The translations under genes and the position numbers were made by a program. A stretch of DNA of 64,000 nt from Troglohyphantes excavatus (taxonomy: Eukaryota; Arthropoda; Arachnida; Araneae; Linyphiidae): the NCBI GenBank assembly GCA_963932185.1, contig OZ010672.1, positions 67,693,461 to 67,757,460 on the forward strand, written 5' to 3'. Within the stretch, counting starts at the first letter, position 1. Each line of letters begins with the position of its first letter. Positions 19,928-31,262 of the stretch are shown piece by piece. The notes below the pieces were generated by a model. That model was not told the origin of the DNA. It saw only the letters and a program-made list of their open reading frames with translations, and did not search any database.

Positions 19928-22123
19928 GACTTATAAATAGCACTTTTTATCTTTCTTGATAGAAACAATTTGTCTAGTTGAATAATTTTGTTCGGGTTTA
20001 CCTGGAATATATGAAGTAAACTTTAATAGAATCATCATCAAATGACAATAAAAGTCCACTTACTTTTATGTCATTGTTTCAAGAAGACATAACTAATATG
20101 TATTTAGTTTTCCCATCGAGTGACAGTTAATATGTAGCAAGTCTTTTAAGTATCAAGTATGCATATTTACTCAAGTTTTTAAGAAATTTAAACGTTTAAT
20201 ACTTGTATAAAATATTTTTACATCTATTGAAAAAAGCAATAGATATTTATGATTACATTTACTTAAATTTTTAAAAGATTACGTATATACATTTTATGAT
20301 AATGCCAGGAATGCAGTATTGCAATTTACATACACAACTGTTAAAAATCGTTATTTAAATGTAACAAAAGTTTCGCAATGCCCCGACTTATAAATAGCGC
20401 TTTTATATTTCTTGATAAAAACAATTTGTCTAGTTGAATAATTTTGTTCGGGTTTACCTGGAATATGTGAAGTAAACTTTAATAGAATCATCATCAAATG
20501 ACAATAAAAGTCCACTTACTTTTATGTCATTGTTTCAAGAAGACATAACTAATATGTATTTAGTTTTCCCATCGAGTGACAGTTAATATGTAGCAAGTCT
20601 TTTAAGTATCAAGTATGCATATTTACTCAAGTTTTTAAGAAATTTAAACGTTTAATACTTGTATAAAATATTTTTACATCTATTGAAAAAAGCAATAGAT
20701 ATTTATGATTACATTTACTTAAATTTTTAAAAGATTACGTATATACATTTTATGATAATGCCAGGAATGCAGTATTGCAATTTACATACACAACTGTTAA
20801 AAATCGTTATTTAAATGTAACAAAAGTTTCGCAATGCCCCGACTTATAAATAGCGCTTTTATATTTCTTGATAAAAACAATTTGTCTAGTTGAATAATTT
20901 TGTTCGGGTTTACCTGGAATATGTGAAGTAAACTTTAATAGAATCATCATCAAATGACAATAAAAGTCCACTTACTTTTATGTCATTGTTTCAAGAAGAC
21001 ATAACTAATATGTATTTAGTTTTCCCATCGAGTGACAGTTAATATGTAGCAAGTCTTTTAAGTATCAAGTATGCATATTTACTCAAGTTTTTAAGAAATT
21101 TAAACGTTTAATACTTGTATAAAATATTTTTACATCTATTGAAAAAAGCAATAGATATTTATGATTACATTTACTTAAATTTTTAAAAGATTACGTATAT
21201 ACATTTTATGATAATGCCAGGAATGCAGTATTGCAATTTACATACACAACTGTTAAAAATCGTTATTTAAATGTAACAAAAGTTTCGCAATGCCCCGACT
21301 TATAAATAGCGCTTTTATATTTCTTGATAAAAACAATTTGTCTAGTTGAATAATTTTGTTCGGGTTTACCTGGAATATGTGAAGTAAACTTTAATGGAAT
21401 CATCATCAAATGATAATAAAAGTCCACTTACTTTTATGTCATTGTTTCAAGATGACATAACTAATATGTATTTAGTTTTGCATCGAGTGACAGTTATTAC
21501 TCATTTTTCTACTGTTCTATTATTTAATATGTAGAAAGTCTTTTAAGTATCAAGTATGCATATTTATTCAAGTTTTTAAGAAATTTAAACGTTTAAGACT
21601 TGTATAAAATATTTTTACATCTATTGATAAAAGCAATTGATATTTATGATTACATGTATTTAAATTTTCAAAATATTACGTATATACATTTTAGGACAAT
21701 GCCAGGAATGCAGTATTGCGATTTACATGCACAACTGTTAAAAATCGTTATTTAAATGTAACAAAAGTTTCGCTATGCCCCGATTTATATATAGCTCGTT
21801 TTATCTGTCTTGATAGAAACAGTTTGTCTAGTTGAATAATTTTGCTCGAGTTTACCTGGAATATATGAAGTAAATTTTAATGGAATCATCATCAAATGAC
21901 AATAAAAGTCCACTTACTTTTATGTCATTACTTCAAGAAGACACAACTAATATGTATTTAGTTTTGTCAGCGAGTGACAGTTATTACTCATTATGATTAC
22001 ATGTATTTAAATTTTCAAAATATTACGTATATACATTTTAGGACAATACCAGGAATGCAGTATTGCGATTTACATGCACAACTGTTAAAAATCCTTATTT
22101 AATTAAATGTAACAAAAGTTTAC
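19928..22123 (+). repeat. 456-bp satellite, nearly five copies
   Basis: Units begin GACTTATAAATAGC at 19928, 20385, 20841 and 21297, and a diverged, partial unit begins at 21782. The second and third units are almost identical. The fourth carries a ~29-bp insertion (ACTCATTTTTCTACTG...) and the fifth has a large internal deletion. Each unit has a hairpin formed by AATGACAATAAAAGT and ACTTTTATGTCATT around CCACTT, and a smaller one around CTATTGAAAAAAGCAATAG. Edge units are more diverged than central ones, as expected for unequal crossover. Confidence 0.95.
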
Positions 22124-22432
22124 ACTTTTTCGCTTACTCCTATAAAGAAAAAATCCTGTATCGATTGCTACAAGAACCAGACCGCTCTTAGAAATGGTAA
22201 TGGAGACATAAGGGAAAAGAGCTGTACTGTTGTCTGTGCAAGCAAGAAACGTCCAGCTGCAAGAGCTGTCTTGCTTTTGCAGCGAATTAGTTCAACGTTT
22301 GGTCACTTGATAGGATCGCTTTCAGTATTGCATCAGACAATCGTTTGTAAAACTCGTTTGTGGAAGATATGTTGTTTGTTGAACCAGCTAAAAGAGGTGT
22401 TACACAACCGAAATTCCATTAAAGGAGTGTAA
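22113..22432 (+). other. Unrecognised ~105-codon open frame without a clear start
   Basis: Immediately after the satellite, one plus-strand frame is open from about 22113 to a TAA near 22430. It covers a block with noticeably higher GC than either flank (for example GCAAGAAACGTCCAGCTGCA). The conceptual product is basic and has several Cys, including SCIDCYKNQ and KICCLLNQL. I cannot assign it. A weak pyrimidine tract ending ATAAAG lies at its left edge, so a spliced exon is possible. There is no ATG near the start and no consensus donor at the right. A decayed transposon fragment is an equal alternative. Confidence 0.25.
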
Positions 22433-22673
22433 TTCCAAGCTAGACTATATTTATATGTAGTTTATTATGCAATCCTTTAATTAAACTAATATATATTTTT
22501 TATTTTTAAAGTTCACGGTCACATTAAAGATTTATAAGAAGTATCTACAAGGATTTTATTGTTAAGCCTAGCCACAGAATTACAGTGTTAGGTGTAAAAA
22601 ACCAGCCAGCTCCATTTTTTCCCCATAAAAAAACAGGCAAAAAGTTTAAAAAGTAAAACCCGTCTGTGATAGA
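22433..22673. other. AT-rich spacer
   Basis: Nothing recognised apart from CCCCATAAAAAAACAGGC near 22620. Confidence 0.4.
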
Positions 22674-23315
22674 GGAAGATATTTTTAATGTCTCACTCAA
22701 ATTTGATAAGTTTTAAAAAACGTTAAGTATTTGTAAAATGTTTTTCATTCTTTCTGAACAATTTTGAAGATATTTTTAATGTCTTACCCAAATTTGATAA
22801 GTTTTAAAAAACGTTAAGTATTTGTAAAATGTTTTTCGTTCTTCCTGAACAATTTTGAAGATATTTTTAATGTTTTACCAAAATTTGATAAATTTTATAA
22901 AACGTTAAGTATTTGTAAAATGTTTTTCTTTCTTCCTGAACAATTTTGAAGATAACTTTAATGTCTTACCCAAATTTGATAAATTTTGAAAAACGTTAAG
23001 TATTTGTGAAATGTTTTTCGTTCTTCCTGAACAATTTTGAATGTAATTTTAATGTTTTACCCAAATTTGATAAGTTTTATAAAACGTTAAGTATTTGTCA
23101 AATGTTTTTCTTTCTTCCTGAACAATTTTGAAGATAATTTTAATGTCTTACGAAATTTGATAAATTTTGAAAAACGTTAAGTATTTGGGAAATGTTTTTC
23201 GTTCTTCCTGAAAAATTTTAAATGTATTTTTAATGTTTTACCCAAATTTGATAAGTTTTAAAAAACGTTAAGTATTTGTAAAACATTTTTCGTCCGTCCT
23301 AAACAATTTTGAAAA
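22674..23315 (+). repeat. 91-bp tandem repeat, seven copies
   Basis: Units contain AAATTTGATAAGTTTTAAAA, CGTTAAGTATTTGTAAAATG and TTCTTCCTGAACAATTTTGA. Starts at about 22681, 22772, 22863 and 22954 give a steady 91-bp period. AAGATATTTT/AAGATAATTT/AATGTAATTT variants partly alternate, hinting at two-unit duplication steps. Confidence 0.95.
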
Positions 23316-24296
23316 TTGGCCTGTCTTGTTTTTCCACTCACTGCTTTAAATATATTCTTAATTGAAATCAATAATTTGATTTCTTAATCTTCCCAAACCT
23401 CACTGTTGAAAAAAGTAACAACACCAGGAAGGGACCCCCCCAAAAAAAAGGTTTCATTCAAGCTCCACCACTTTTTCACTTTTATCGGAAAGTCCTCCCA
23501 AGCATATATTTCACTCTTTGTTTTTCCATCTTTCCCGAAGTATTATCGAACTTCGGAAAAGGGAAAAAAAATTGCATTAGAAAAAGTCCGAGCCAGTTTA
23601 AGCGAAAGTTTGGAAAATGTCTTTACTTCGACAAACATTCATCTTTCTTGGAGAAGAAATGTCCTTCTTCCCGCTATGAATTTCAAACCTTTCACTGTTG
23701 GATTTATTATGCTTTCGACGACATTAAAAATGCATGCTATCAAATTCATCTAATATTCATATTTAAACCTATCTTAAGAGTTTGCTCAAAGCTATCTCAT
23801 TCCGATTGCTTGTGAAAGGTTCGGAAACGAAGGTACATACGCACAAGGTCTGGTCTAATGGATCTCTACTGCGATGGATTTAAACTATTTATGGATGTCT
23901 GGATACATATCCGTTCCAAGGAAGATATAGTTTAAAGTGGTTTTGCCGCAAAACAACGATTCATTTGAAAGTAGGAGCTCGCTAAAAAGATGAATATGGA
24001 AATATTGGTTTTGAAATAAGAGTAAATGGTATTAGTAGAATTATCTATTTATCCCAAAAATTGACCTCAGGTAATGCAATTTTGAAATTTTTATGCGTGT
24101 TTTGAAACTGTGAGGCTGATATATTGAATAACTCAAAAATTACACACTATTTTGTAACCAGAATGTTAGTGACTTGATTTTTTTTTTCACAGACATTAAT
24201 TTTTTTAATAAGGACATCAACAGCTTTTGTATATACATACATTTTTTAACCTTCTAAATAACCTTCCTAACCTTTCGAATATTTAATTTCCATTTC
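23316..24296. other. Unique sequence with one unassigned open frame
   Basis: The plus frame at 23406-23753 (115 codons, TTG start) contains poly-P/K from CCCCCCCAAAAAAAAGG and no recognisable domain. Composition is less AT-rich than usual here to about 23990. I do not call it a gene. Confidence 0.4.
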
Positions 24297-24298
24297 AG

Positions 24299-24750
24299 TA
24301 AATTTAATTTAACTTAAGTTAAATTTAAATTAAGCTAAATTTAAATTAAGCTAAATTTAAATTAAGTTAAATTTAATTTAAATTAATTTACATTTAATTT
24401 AAATTAATTTATATTTCATTTAAATTAATTTACATTTCATTTAAATTAATTTACATTTCATTTAAATTAATTTACATTTCATTTAAATTAATTTACATTT
24501 CATTTAAATTAATTTACCTTTCATTTAAATTAATTTACATTTCATTTAAATTAAGTTACATTTCATTTAAATTAAGTTACATTTCATTTAAATTAAGTTA
24601 CATTTAATTTAAATTAATTTACATTTAATTTAAATTAAGTTACATTTAATTTAAATTAAGTTACATTTAATTTAAATTAAGTTACATTTAATTTAAATTA
24701 AGTTACATTTAATTTAAATTAAGTTACATTTAATTTAAATTAAGTAAATT
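24299..24750 (+). repeat. 21-bp TTAAATT-type minisatellite A
   Basis: The dominant unit is ACATTTCATTTAAATTAATTT (21 bp; given here as its period), grading to ACATTTAATTT-AAATTAAGTT variants downstream and AGCTAAATTTAAATT at the left. Almost pure A/T with self-complementary TTTAAATT cores. Confidence 0.92.
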
Positions 24751-24756
24751 AATATT

Positions 24757-24880
24757 AACATTTTAATAAGCTTAAGGTTCCCCTCAGAATTAATCTGAAT
24801 TCAGAAGTAACTATATTTTATTTCTTCTAGTAGCGAATTTTTCAAATTAAAATACTAAACCACAATAATGGATTTTTCAG
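24757..24880 (+). repeat. Direct repeat bracketing minisatellite B, left copy
   Basis: About 125 bp containing CAGAAGTAACTATATTTTAT and ATTTCTTCTAG, repeated at 25841-25962. The two copies lie on either side of minisatellite B. Confidence 0.8.
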
Positions 24881-24889
24881 ATAAAATTT

Positions 24890-25670
24890 GTTTAATTTAA
24901 GTTAAATTTAATTTAAATTAAATTGAATTTAAATTAAATTGAATTTAAATTAAATTGAATTTAAATTAAATTGAATTTAAATTAAGTTAAATTCAGATTT
25001 AAATTTGTTTAAATGCAGTTACATTTAATTTAAATAAGGTTAAATTTAATTAAAATTAAGTTAAATTCAGATATAATTTTTTTTAAATTCAGATATAACT
25101 TTGTTTAAATTCAGTTACATTTAATTTAAATAAGGCTAAATTTAATTAAAATTAATTTACATTTAATTTAAATTAATTTACATGTAATTAAAATTAATTT
25201 ACATTTAATTAAAATTAATTTACATTTAATTTAAATTAATTTACAATTTAATTAAAATTATATTACATTTAATTAAAATTAATTTACATTTAATTAAAAT
25301 TAATTAACATTTAATTAACATTTAATTACATTTAATTAAAATTAATTTACATTTAATTACATTTAATTAAAATTAATTTACATTTAATTACATTTAATTA
25401 AAATTAATTTACATTTTATTTAAATAAAGTTAAAATATATTTAAAATAAGTTAAATTTAATTTAAATTAAGTTAAATTTAATTTAATTTAAGTTAAATTT
25501 AATTTAAATTAAGTTAAATTTAATTTAAATTAAGTTAAATTTAATATAAATTAAGTTTAATTTAATTTAAAATAAAATAAATTTAAGTTAAATTTAATTT
25601 AAGTTAGATTTAATTTAAGTTAAATTTAATTTAAGTTAAACTTAATTTAATTAAAATCAAATTTATTTTT
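24890..25670 (+). repeat. TTAAATT-type minisatellite B
   Basis: Degenerate units of AAATTTAATTTAAATTAAGTT type and ACATTTAATTAAAATTAATTT type, with several local subfamilies in blocks. It shares words with minisatellite A, so both probably derive from one array split by a duplicated flank. Confidence 0.88.
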
Positions 25671-25840
25671 AATTTAATTCAGTTTTTCCTACTCTTCCAT
25701 CTCATAGGGTTAATATTAAGAGTTTAAATTATTTCCAATGATATTCAAAATTGTTCGTTAGTGCCTACACTTCCCAATTATCATTTCCAAGTATCAACAC
25801 CCAACAACGGGCAAAAAATCTTGCTTTACATTAAAATAAT

Positions 25841-25962
25841 ACCATTTTAATAATCTTCAGGTTCTACTCACAATTTATCTGAATTTAGAAGTAACTATAT
25901 TTTATTTCTTCTAGCAACAATTTTTTGCAAATTAAAATACCAAACCACATTTATGGGATTTT
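25841..25962 (+). repeat. Direct repeat bracketing minisatellite B, right copy
   Basis: Partner of 24757-24880, with AGAAGTAACTATATTTTATT conserved. Confidence 0.8.
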
Positions 25963-26364
25963 ATTCAAAATATTGCGAATAAAACTAGCCTAACTAACTA
26001 ATAATGATACATTCTAAATTCTATCTTAATATTCCCTTTAACCAGCATAGTAAATAAGAAATTACTCACGTTTTCAATTTTTTGTCATTATGGCGGACTT
26101 TGAGCTCCTAAATATGCAGAATTTCTGTAATTATGACATTTAATCCATTCCTAATTGAATAGGGATTATGTTCATTAAAATAGAATTAATTACACACAAG
26201 TTCCCAGTCCAGTAATTAAAACTATTTATGTCCCTCTGTAGGATTCAACGAAGTTCCGCTTGTAAATAAATGGTAACCGTGTTTACTTATCTGATCTTTG
26301 TTTGTATGATGTAATCAGTGTTAAAGTAATGCTAATTGAAAAGACTTGGTTTCATTAAGTGATG
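25963..26364. other. Unique non-coding sequence
   Basis: Contains ordinary-looking unique sequence with homeodomain-type TAATTA/ATTAATTAC words near 26190 (AGTCCAGTAATTAAAAC). No coding signal; a conserved non-coding element is conceivable but unsupported here. Confidence 0.4.
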
Positions 26365-26374
26365 AAGATTGGGG

Positions 26375-26965
26375 GACTTTCGTTTCAAAAAGTAATCTAT
26401 AAAGTGTCTAGTGGCTCTAATGAAAGACGGTCTGTACTCTCTTTATATATCTTGTATTTTGTCTTTTAAATAGGTTTCTATCCTCTTAAACGGAATATAT
26501 GGTGTTTCCATGGAAACGCGGTATTGAAAGGAAGGAAATCAGTGACCTTGAAGTGATTAATGATTGATAGACTTTCGTTTTGGAAAGTATTCTATAAAGT
26601 ATCTAGTGGCTCTAATGAAAGACGGTTTGTACTCTCTTTATATATATATATTGTATTTTTTCTTTTAAATAGGTCTCTATCCTCTTAAATGGAATATATG
26701 GTGTTTCCATAGAAACGCGGTGTTGAAAGGAAGGAAATCAGTGACCTTGAAGTTATTAATGATTGATGGACTTTCGTTTTGGAAAGTAATCTATAAAGTA
26801 TCTAGTGGCTCTAATGAAAGACGGTTTGTACTCTCTTGATACATATATCTTGTATTTTGTCTTTTAAATGGGTCTCTATCCTCTGAAAAGACGGAATACA
26901 TGGTGTTTCCATGGAACCGCGGTGTTGAATGGAAGGAAACCAGTGGCCTTGAAGTGACTAATATA
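26375..26965 (+). repeat. 195-199-bp tandem repeat, three copies
   Basis: GACTTTCGTTT starts units at 26375, 26570 and 26769. Each includes CTAGTGGCTCTAATGAAAGA, CTTTTAAATAGGT and GGTGTTTCCATGGAAACGCG. The last contains the self-complementary TTTCCATGGAAA. A (TA) expansion lengthens unit 2. Confidence 0.93.
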
Positions 26966-27233
26966 AAATACGGACTTAATTAATAGTCAGTTTTAAGGGG
27001 ACCCGGTACCATCTAAACTATTTTTTACTTTTGAATCAAAGCTTTAATTTATATTATTTAAATTTATATAAGAGAATAATATTTCAAATAAAAATTCCGT
27101 AATTGTTTGAATATTTTCAAAGTTTAAACTTTTTCAATTTTTCAATTTAATACACACAAACAAAAATTTAGACAATTAATATTAGGATATTTAATAAGCA
27201 TTACTATGTTAATATATACTTTTACACTGTTAA
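26966..27233. other. AT-rich spacer
   Basis: No feature recognised. Confidence 0.45.
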
Positions 27234-27790
27234 AAATTCTTACGACCTTGCACCAAAATTTCGTAGGCCTCCGTGGTCCAGTGGATAAAGGCGTCAGCTG
27301 GGAACCAGAGGATTCCTCGATCGATCCTGTGCGATGGACTTGACAAGGAAAAGTAAAAAAGTAATGATCTTGTGGTCAGAGGGTTTCCAACTTCTCTACG
27401 TAATACTATAAAAATCGTCCAGAACATCCACAAAAATTATCGGCGTGTATACGGGACTGGTGCACGATTAATCTGATCGGGGTCCAAAGTCCCGACATCT
27501 ATTGGAGAACCTCTATTGAAGGCTTTGGGTGCCAGCTCAGGTGTTCCTCGTCATCTGACCATAGTTCAAAAATACGAGGCATCGTTCCCGGGTCTTTCCT
27601 TCGAGATAGACCCCGAACGGTCGCCAATATCTCACTGTTCAGCTCTAGTACGACGTTAATTAATCAAACCAAACTAAACAAAATTTGGTACCCTTTTAGC
27701 TACAACCAGAATTTGGTGCTTAGTTTCACCATTTGCAATAAAACTCATAACGTAGCATAAAACTCAAAATTCGAGTTTTCTTAGTATTTT
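27234..27790 (+). repeat. Family C repeat split by SINE-1
   Basis: ACACTGTTAAAAATTCTTAC and GACCTTGCACCAAAATT at the left continue at 27680 with AAAATTTGGTACCC, as in the intact copy at 13033-13155. The right limit is uncertain. Confidence 0.7.
27262..27679 (+). mobile_element. SINE-1, reference full-length copy with target duplication
   Basis: A 418-bp insert flanked by AAAATTT (27255-27261 and 27680-27686). The head AGGCCTCCGTGGTCCAGTGG carries a Pol III A box (TGGTCCAGTGG), with a degenerate B box in the region of CTCGATCGATCCTG, on a tRNA Leu/Ser-like scaffold. The body runs GATGGACTTGACAAGGAAAA, GTTGCCAACTTC-type sequence, GGGACTGGTGCACGATTAAT, CTGATCGGGGTCCAAAGTCC and CAGGTG(TT)CCTCGTCATCTG. 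The 3' end is CTCTAGTACGACGTTAATTA then an AACCAAAC-type tail. Non-coding; mobilised in trans by a LINE. The minus frame at 27230-27433 is a by-product. Confidence 0.93.
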
Positions 27791-27795
27791 AGTAG

Positions 27796-27932
27796 TAGTA
27801 ATTCTGTTGCGAAGCTGGCAACCCTAGCTTACAACTATTTTACTTTTCTTTGTCAAGTCCCCCGATCAGGCTGGAAGTAGGAATCCTCTGATTCATAGCT
27901 GCACGCTTTTATCCACTGGGCCACGGAGGCCC
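27796..27932 (-). mobile_element. SINE-1 head fragment
   Basis: On the minus strand it reads from GGGCCTCCGTGGCCCAGTGG through GGACTTGACAAAGAAAAGTA to GCCAGCTTCGCAACAG, that is, the tRNA head and first body block with the 3' two-thirds missing. Loss of the 3' end is unusual for TPRT and suggests a later deletion. Confidence 0.8.
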
Positions 27933-28865
27933 TTGTTCGTCGTTCTATTTCTTGGAGAGGATTCCTCGGCTTGTTGATGGAGTGACAGAGAAAATTTCGG
28001 TTGCAGTTAAAGATGTTGAACCAATTATCGGTGAAACCTCCGCTTTTTTCCGATAAAGGATTTTTGGTTAAAAAAAGATTCCACCATAATATTGTGTGCT
28101 TTGCAGCAGACCTCTGTTTTACACCAAGACATGGTACATCATTGAACTAAAATTTTTAATATCGTAGTCACTAAAACTGGTATTTAGACATTAAAATGGA
28201 AATCGCCTCAGAATTTTTTGAAAATACTAAAATATAAAAAAAATACAAATTATTATATAAAACTTACATCTTCCAATAGCAAAAAAAATACAATATTTGA
28301 ACAGAGCAATTCCAAATTTCAAAAATACGATCATCTAAACTGTCCCCTCCCTAAAATTTGATCTACTCTTTCTTAGCATTTAAATTACGCCTCAATTCTA
28401 CTCTCCGCCATTTTCTCCGAGATTTCCTTCCCAAAGACTTATTTAAAAGAACTAGGGATACATTTAGAGAATTGGCGAACATGCGGGATCGTATTTCTTA
28501 CGAAAATTCCTGGCAATGTTCGAAACACGTTCGTTTTCTTTCTGGCGAGCGTTATACAGGGGCTATAAATCTTCTTTGTTGTTCTCCAATTGCCTCGAAT
28601 ATATTCGCCTCTCTCAGCTTCCTTTTGCAGTTTTGTTTTTTTACAGCGGCATCATCTATTATAGGGGGCTACCTCTTTATGTGTACGACTCTTTCCTCGT
28701 TCAGACACTTGGTTGAGAGCAATCGGATAACTTTTGTGGGTTATAGGAATTGATGCAATACGTATATAGCTTGTTGGGTTTGAAAGAGACGATGATTTGT
28801 TTTGATTGCTGTGTTTTGTATTAAAAATGATATTTGTATGTGTTAATAATGACAGTAGTCTTCTG
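27933..28865. other. Mixed-composition unique sequence with unassigned frames
   Basis: Frames at 28358-28753 (131 codons, plus) and 28652-28906 (minus) overlap one another and lack any domain, motif or splice signal I recognise. The block 28360-28760 is GC-richer than average. I do not call a gene, but this is one of the few places a diverged exon could hide. Confidence 0.35.
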
Positions 28866-28867
28866 TG

Positions 28868-29860
28868 TATGTTTTGACGTGGAATCAGCCTATAAGGATA
28901 ATTCACGTGCCATCATCTAGAAGAAGGTAGGAGTTTTGAACAGTCAAATCTAATCCACCCTTTGACATTTGTACCACTTGGAGAAACGGTTTCGACCAAA
29001 TTCAGTATTCAGACTTCACCTCATAACTCCACGTGAAATCAACTCATATAAAATGGTATAAATAACATACCATCGTGAAGCGGAAGGTGGAAATAAGTGA
29101 AAAAGTATATATCAGAAAAAAGTGGAGCTGTCTGGTTCTTGCACCCACGTCTTCAATTTAAAAATTACACATTGAGTAATTTAAAAACTACACATTGAGT
29201 AATTTAAAAACTACACATTGAGTAATTTAAAAACTACACATTGAGTAATTTAAAAACTACACATTGAGTAATTTAAAAACTACACATTGAGTAATTTAAA
29301 AACTACACATTGAGTAATTTAAAAACTACACATTGAGTAATATAAAGCTACACACCATTAAGTAATTTAAGAACTACGCATTGAGTAATTTAAAAACTAC
29401 ACATCGAGTAATTTAAAAATTACACACCATTGAGTAGTTTAAAAACTACACATTGAATAATTAAATAACTGCACATTGAGTAATTTAAAAACTACACATT
29501 CAGTAATTTAAAAACTACGCATTGATAACTCCACGTGAAATCATCTCATGTAATAAATGGGATAAATAACATACCATCGTGAAGCGTAAGGTGAGCCGGA
29601 TCGACAAAGCTGAATATTTACTCATTCCGTCCTTTGACCTATGTATCACGTGGGAAGAGTGTCGCCCTTGGCTGCAGTATCGCTTTCGCCCACATAACTC
29701 AACGTGGAATCAGCTTATGTGAATAATTGTCCTATCACCATGTAGAGGAAAAAATAGCGCGTCAACCAGGTTGGTTATTTACCCCCTTCCTGTGACCTTT
29801 GTACCGCGTGGTGCCCGAAAGTACTCACGATCCAAATCTTGCGGTCTGTACCTACCCGAA
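28868..29860 (+). repeat. Degenerate ~150-170-bp repeats with CACGTG-like word
   Basis: ACTCCACGTGAAATCA occurs near 29025 and 29525, and related ACGTGGAATCAGC near 28878 and 29709. Each is followed at a similar distance by TACCATCGTGAAGCG or a diverged equivalent and by TTTGACC/TGTGACCTTTGTACC. They bracket the 23-bp array, which seems to have expanded inside this older repeat. Confidence 0.65.
29155..29525 (+). repeat. 23-bp minisatellite, block 1
   Basis: Unit ACACATTGAGTAATTTAAAA plus ACT, very homogeneous to about 29340, then with CACACCATTGAG, TACGCATTG and CATTCAG variants. Confidence 0.96.
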
Positions 29861-30254
29861 TTACTTTGGGTAGCCCAAAATAACAGAAAAAGCAAAAAAA
29901 ATATAATTTTAAAAGTATAAACAGTAACATGATGCAGTTCTTACTGAAATGTACAGAAAGACATGGGGTATTTTGAAGTGAAACTTATTTATAGCTGGGC
30001 AATCTGAATGACCTCGACACGAAAATAAAATGTTCATGAAACGGAAATATGAGTAGCACATGCGTACAAGTCAACTAAGTCAGTGTCGATGCATCAGGTG
30101 TTGTGCGCTGCGTAGTTTTTTAATATAATTTAAGAGTTTCAATCAATTAGGATTTTATGGGAATTCGAAACATTTGTCGTTGCAACTAGAACCACTGACG
30201 TCAATATCCACTACATTAACTTCTTATAATTCGACGTTAAGGCCTCGCGCAAAC
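29526..30254. other. Mixed-composition sequence between minisatellite blocks
   Basis: The first 330 bp belong to the degenerate CACGTG repeat. The rest (29870-30254) includes TGAAGTGAAACTTATTTATA and other unique non-coding sequence. No gene recognised. Confidence 0.4.
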
Positions 30255-30257
30255 AAA

Positions 30258-30555
30258 ACACACATTGAGTAATTTAAAAACTACATATTGAGTAATTTAA
30301 AAACTACATATTGAGTAATTTAAAAACTACGCATGGAATAATTCAATAACTACACATTGAGTAATTTAAAAACTACACATAGAAAATTTAAAAAACTAGA
30401 CATTGAGTAATTTCAAAGCTACACATTGAGTAATTTAAAAAATACGCATTGAGTAATTTAAAACTACACATTGAGTAATTTAAAAAATTCACATTGAATA
30501 ATTTAAAAACTACACACCATTGAGTAGTTTAAAAACTACTCATTGAGTAATTTAA
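30258..30555 (+). repeat. 23-bp minisatellite, block 2
   Basis: The same unit as block 1 but with more substitutions and small indels, leading into the higher-order repeats. Confidence 0.93.
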
Positions 30556-31262
30556 AACCTACACAAATACAATGCTGAAATTGAAGTAATCATGAATAAC
30601 GCCGAGCAGGAAAGGGAAGTAATTTAAAAACTACACATTGAGTAATTTAAAAATTACACATTGAGTAATTTAAAAACTACACATTGAGTAATTTAAAAAC
30701 TTCACATTGAATAATTTAAAAACTACACACCATTGAGTAGTTTAAAAACTACTCATTGAGTAATTTAAAACCTACACAAATACAATGCTGAAATTGAAGT
30801 AATCATGAATAACGCCGAGCAGGAAAGGGAAGTAATTTAAAAACTACACATTGAGTAATTTAAAAATTACACATTGAGTAATTTAAAAACTACACATTGA
30901 GTAATTTAAAAACTTCACATTGAATAATTTAAAAACTACACACCATTGAGTAGTTTAAAAACTACTCATTGAGTAATTTAAAACCTACACAAATACAATG
31001 CTGAAATTGAAGTAATCATGAACAACGCCGAGTAGGAAAGGGTTAAGTAATTTAAAAACTACACATTGAGTAATTTAAAAACTACACATTGAGTAATTTA
31101 AAAACTACACATTGAGTAATTTAAAAACTACACATTGAATAATTTAAAAACTACACACCATTGAGTAGTTTAAAAACTACTCATTGAGTAATTTAAAACC
31201 TACACAAATACAATGCTGAAATTGAAGTAATCATCAACAACGCCAAACAGGAAAGAGTTAAG
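30556..31262 (+). repeat. ~213-bp higher-order repeat of the 23-bp minisatellite
   Basis: A non-repetitive spacer, beginning CCTACACAAATACAATGCTG and continuing AAATTGAAGTAATCATGAA and CGCCGAGCAGGAAAGG, alternates with 23-bp units. AATGCTG occurs at 30571, 30784, 30997 and 31212, giving periods of 213, 213 and 215. Matching variant units in each period show that whole 213-bp blocks were duplicated. Confidence 0.93.

Noticed and set aside
23406..23753. 115-codon frame
   Set aside because: TTG start, homopolymer-driven beginning and no recognisable motif.
28358..28906. 131- and 84-codon frames on opposite strands
   Set aside because: Mutually overlapping, no domain or splice signals; kept only as a note in the region entry.
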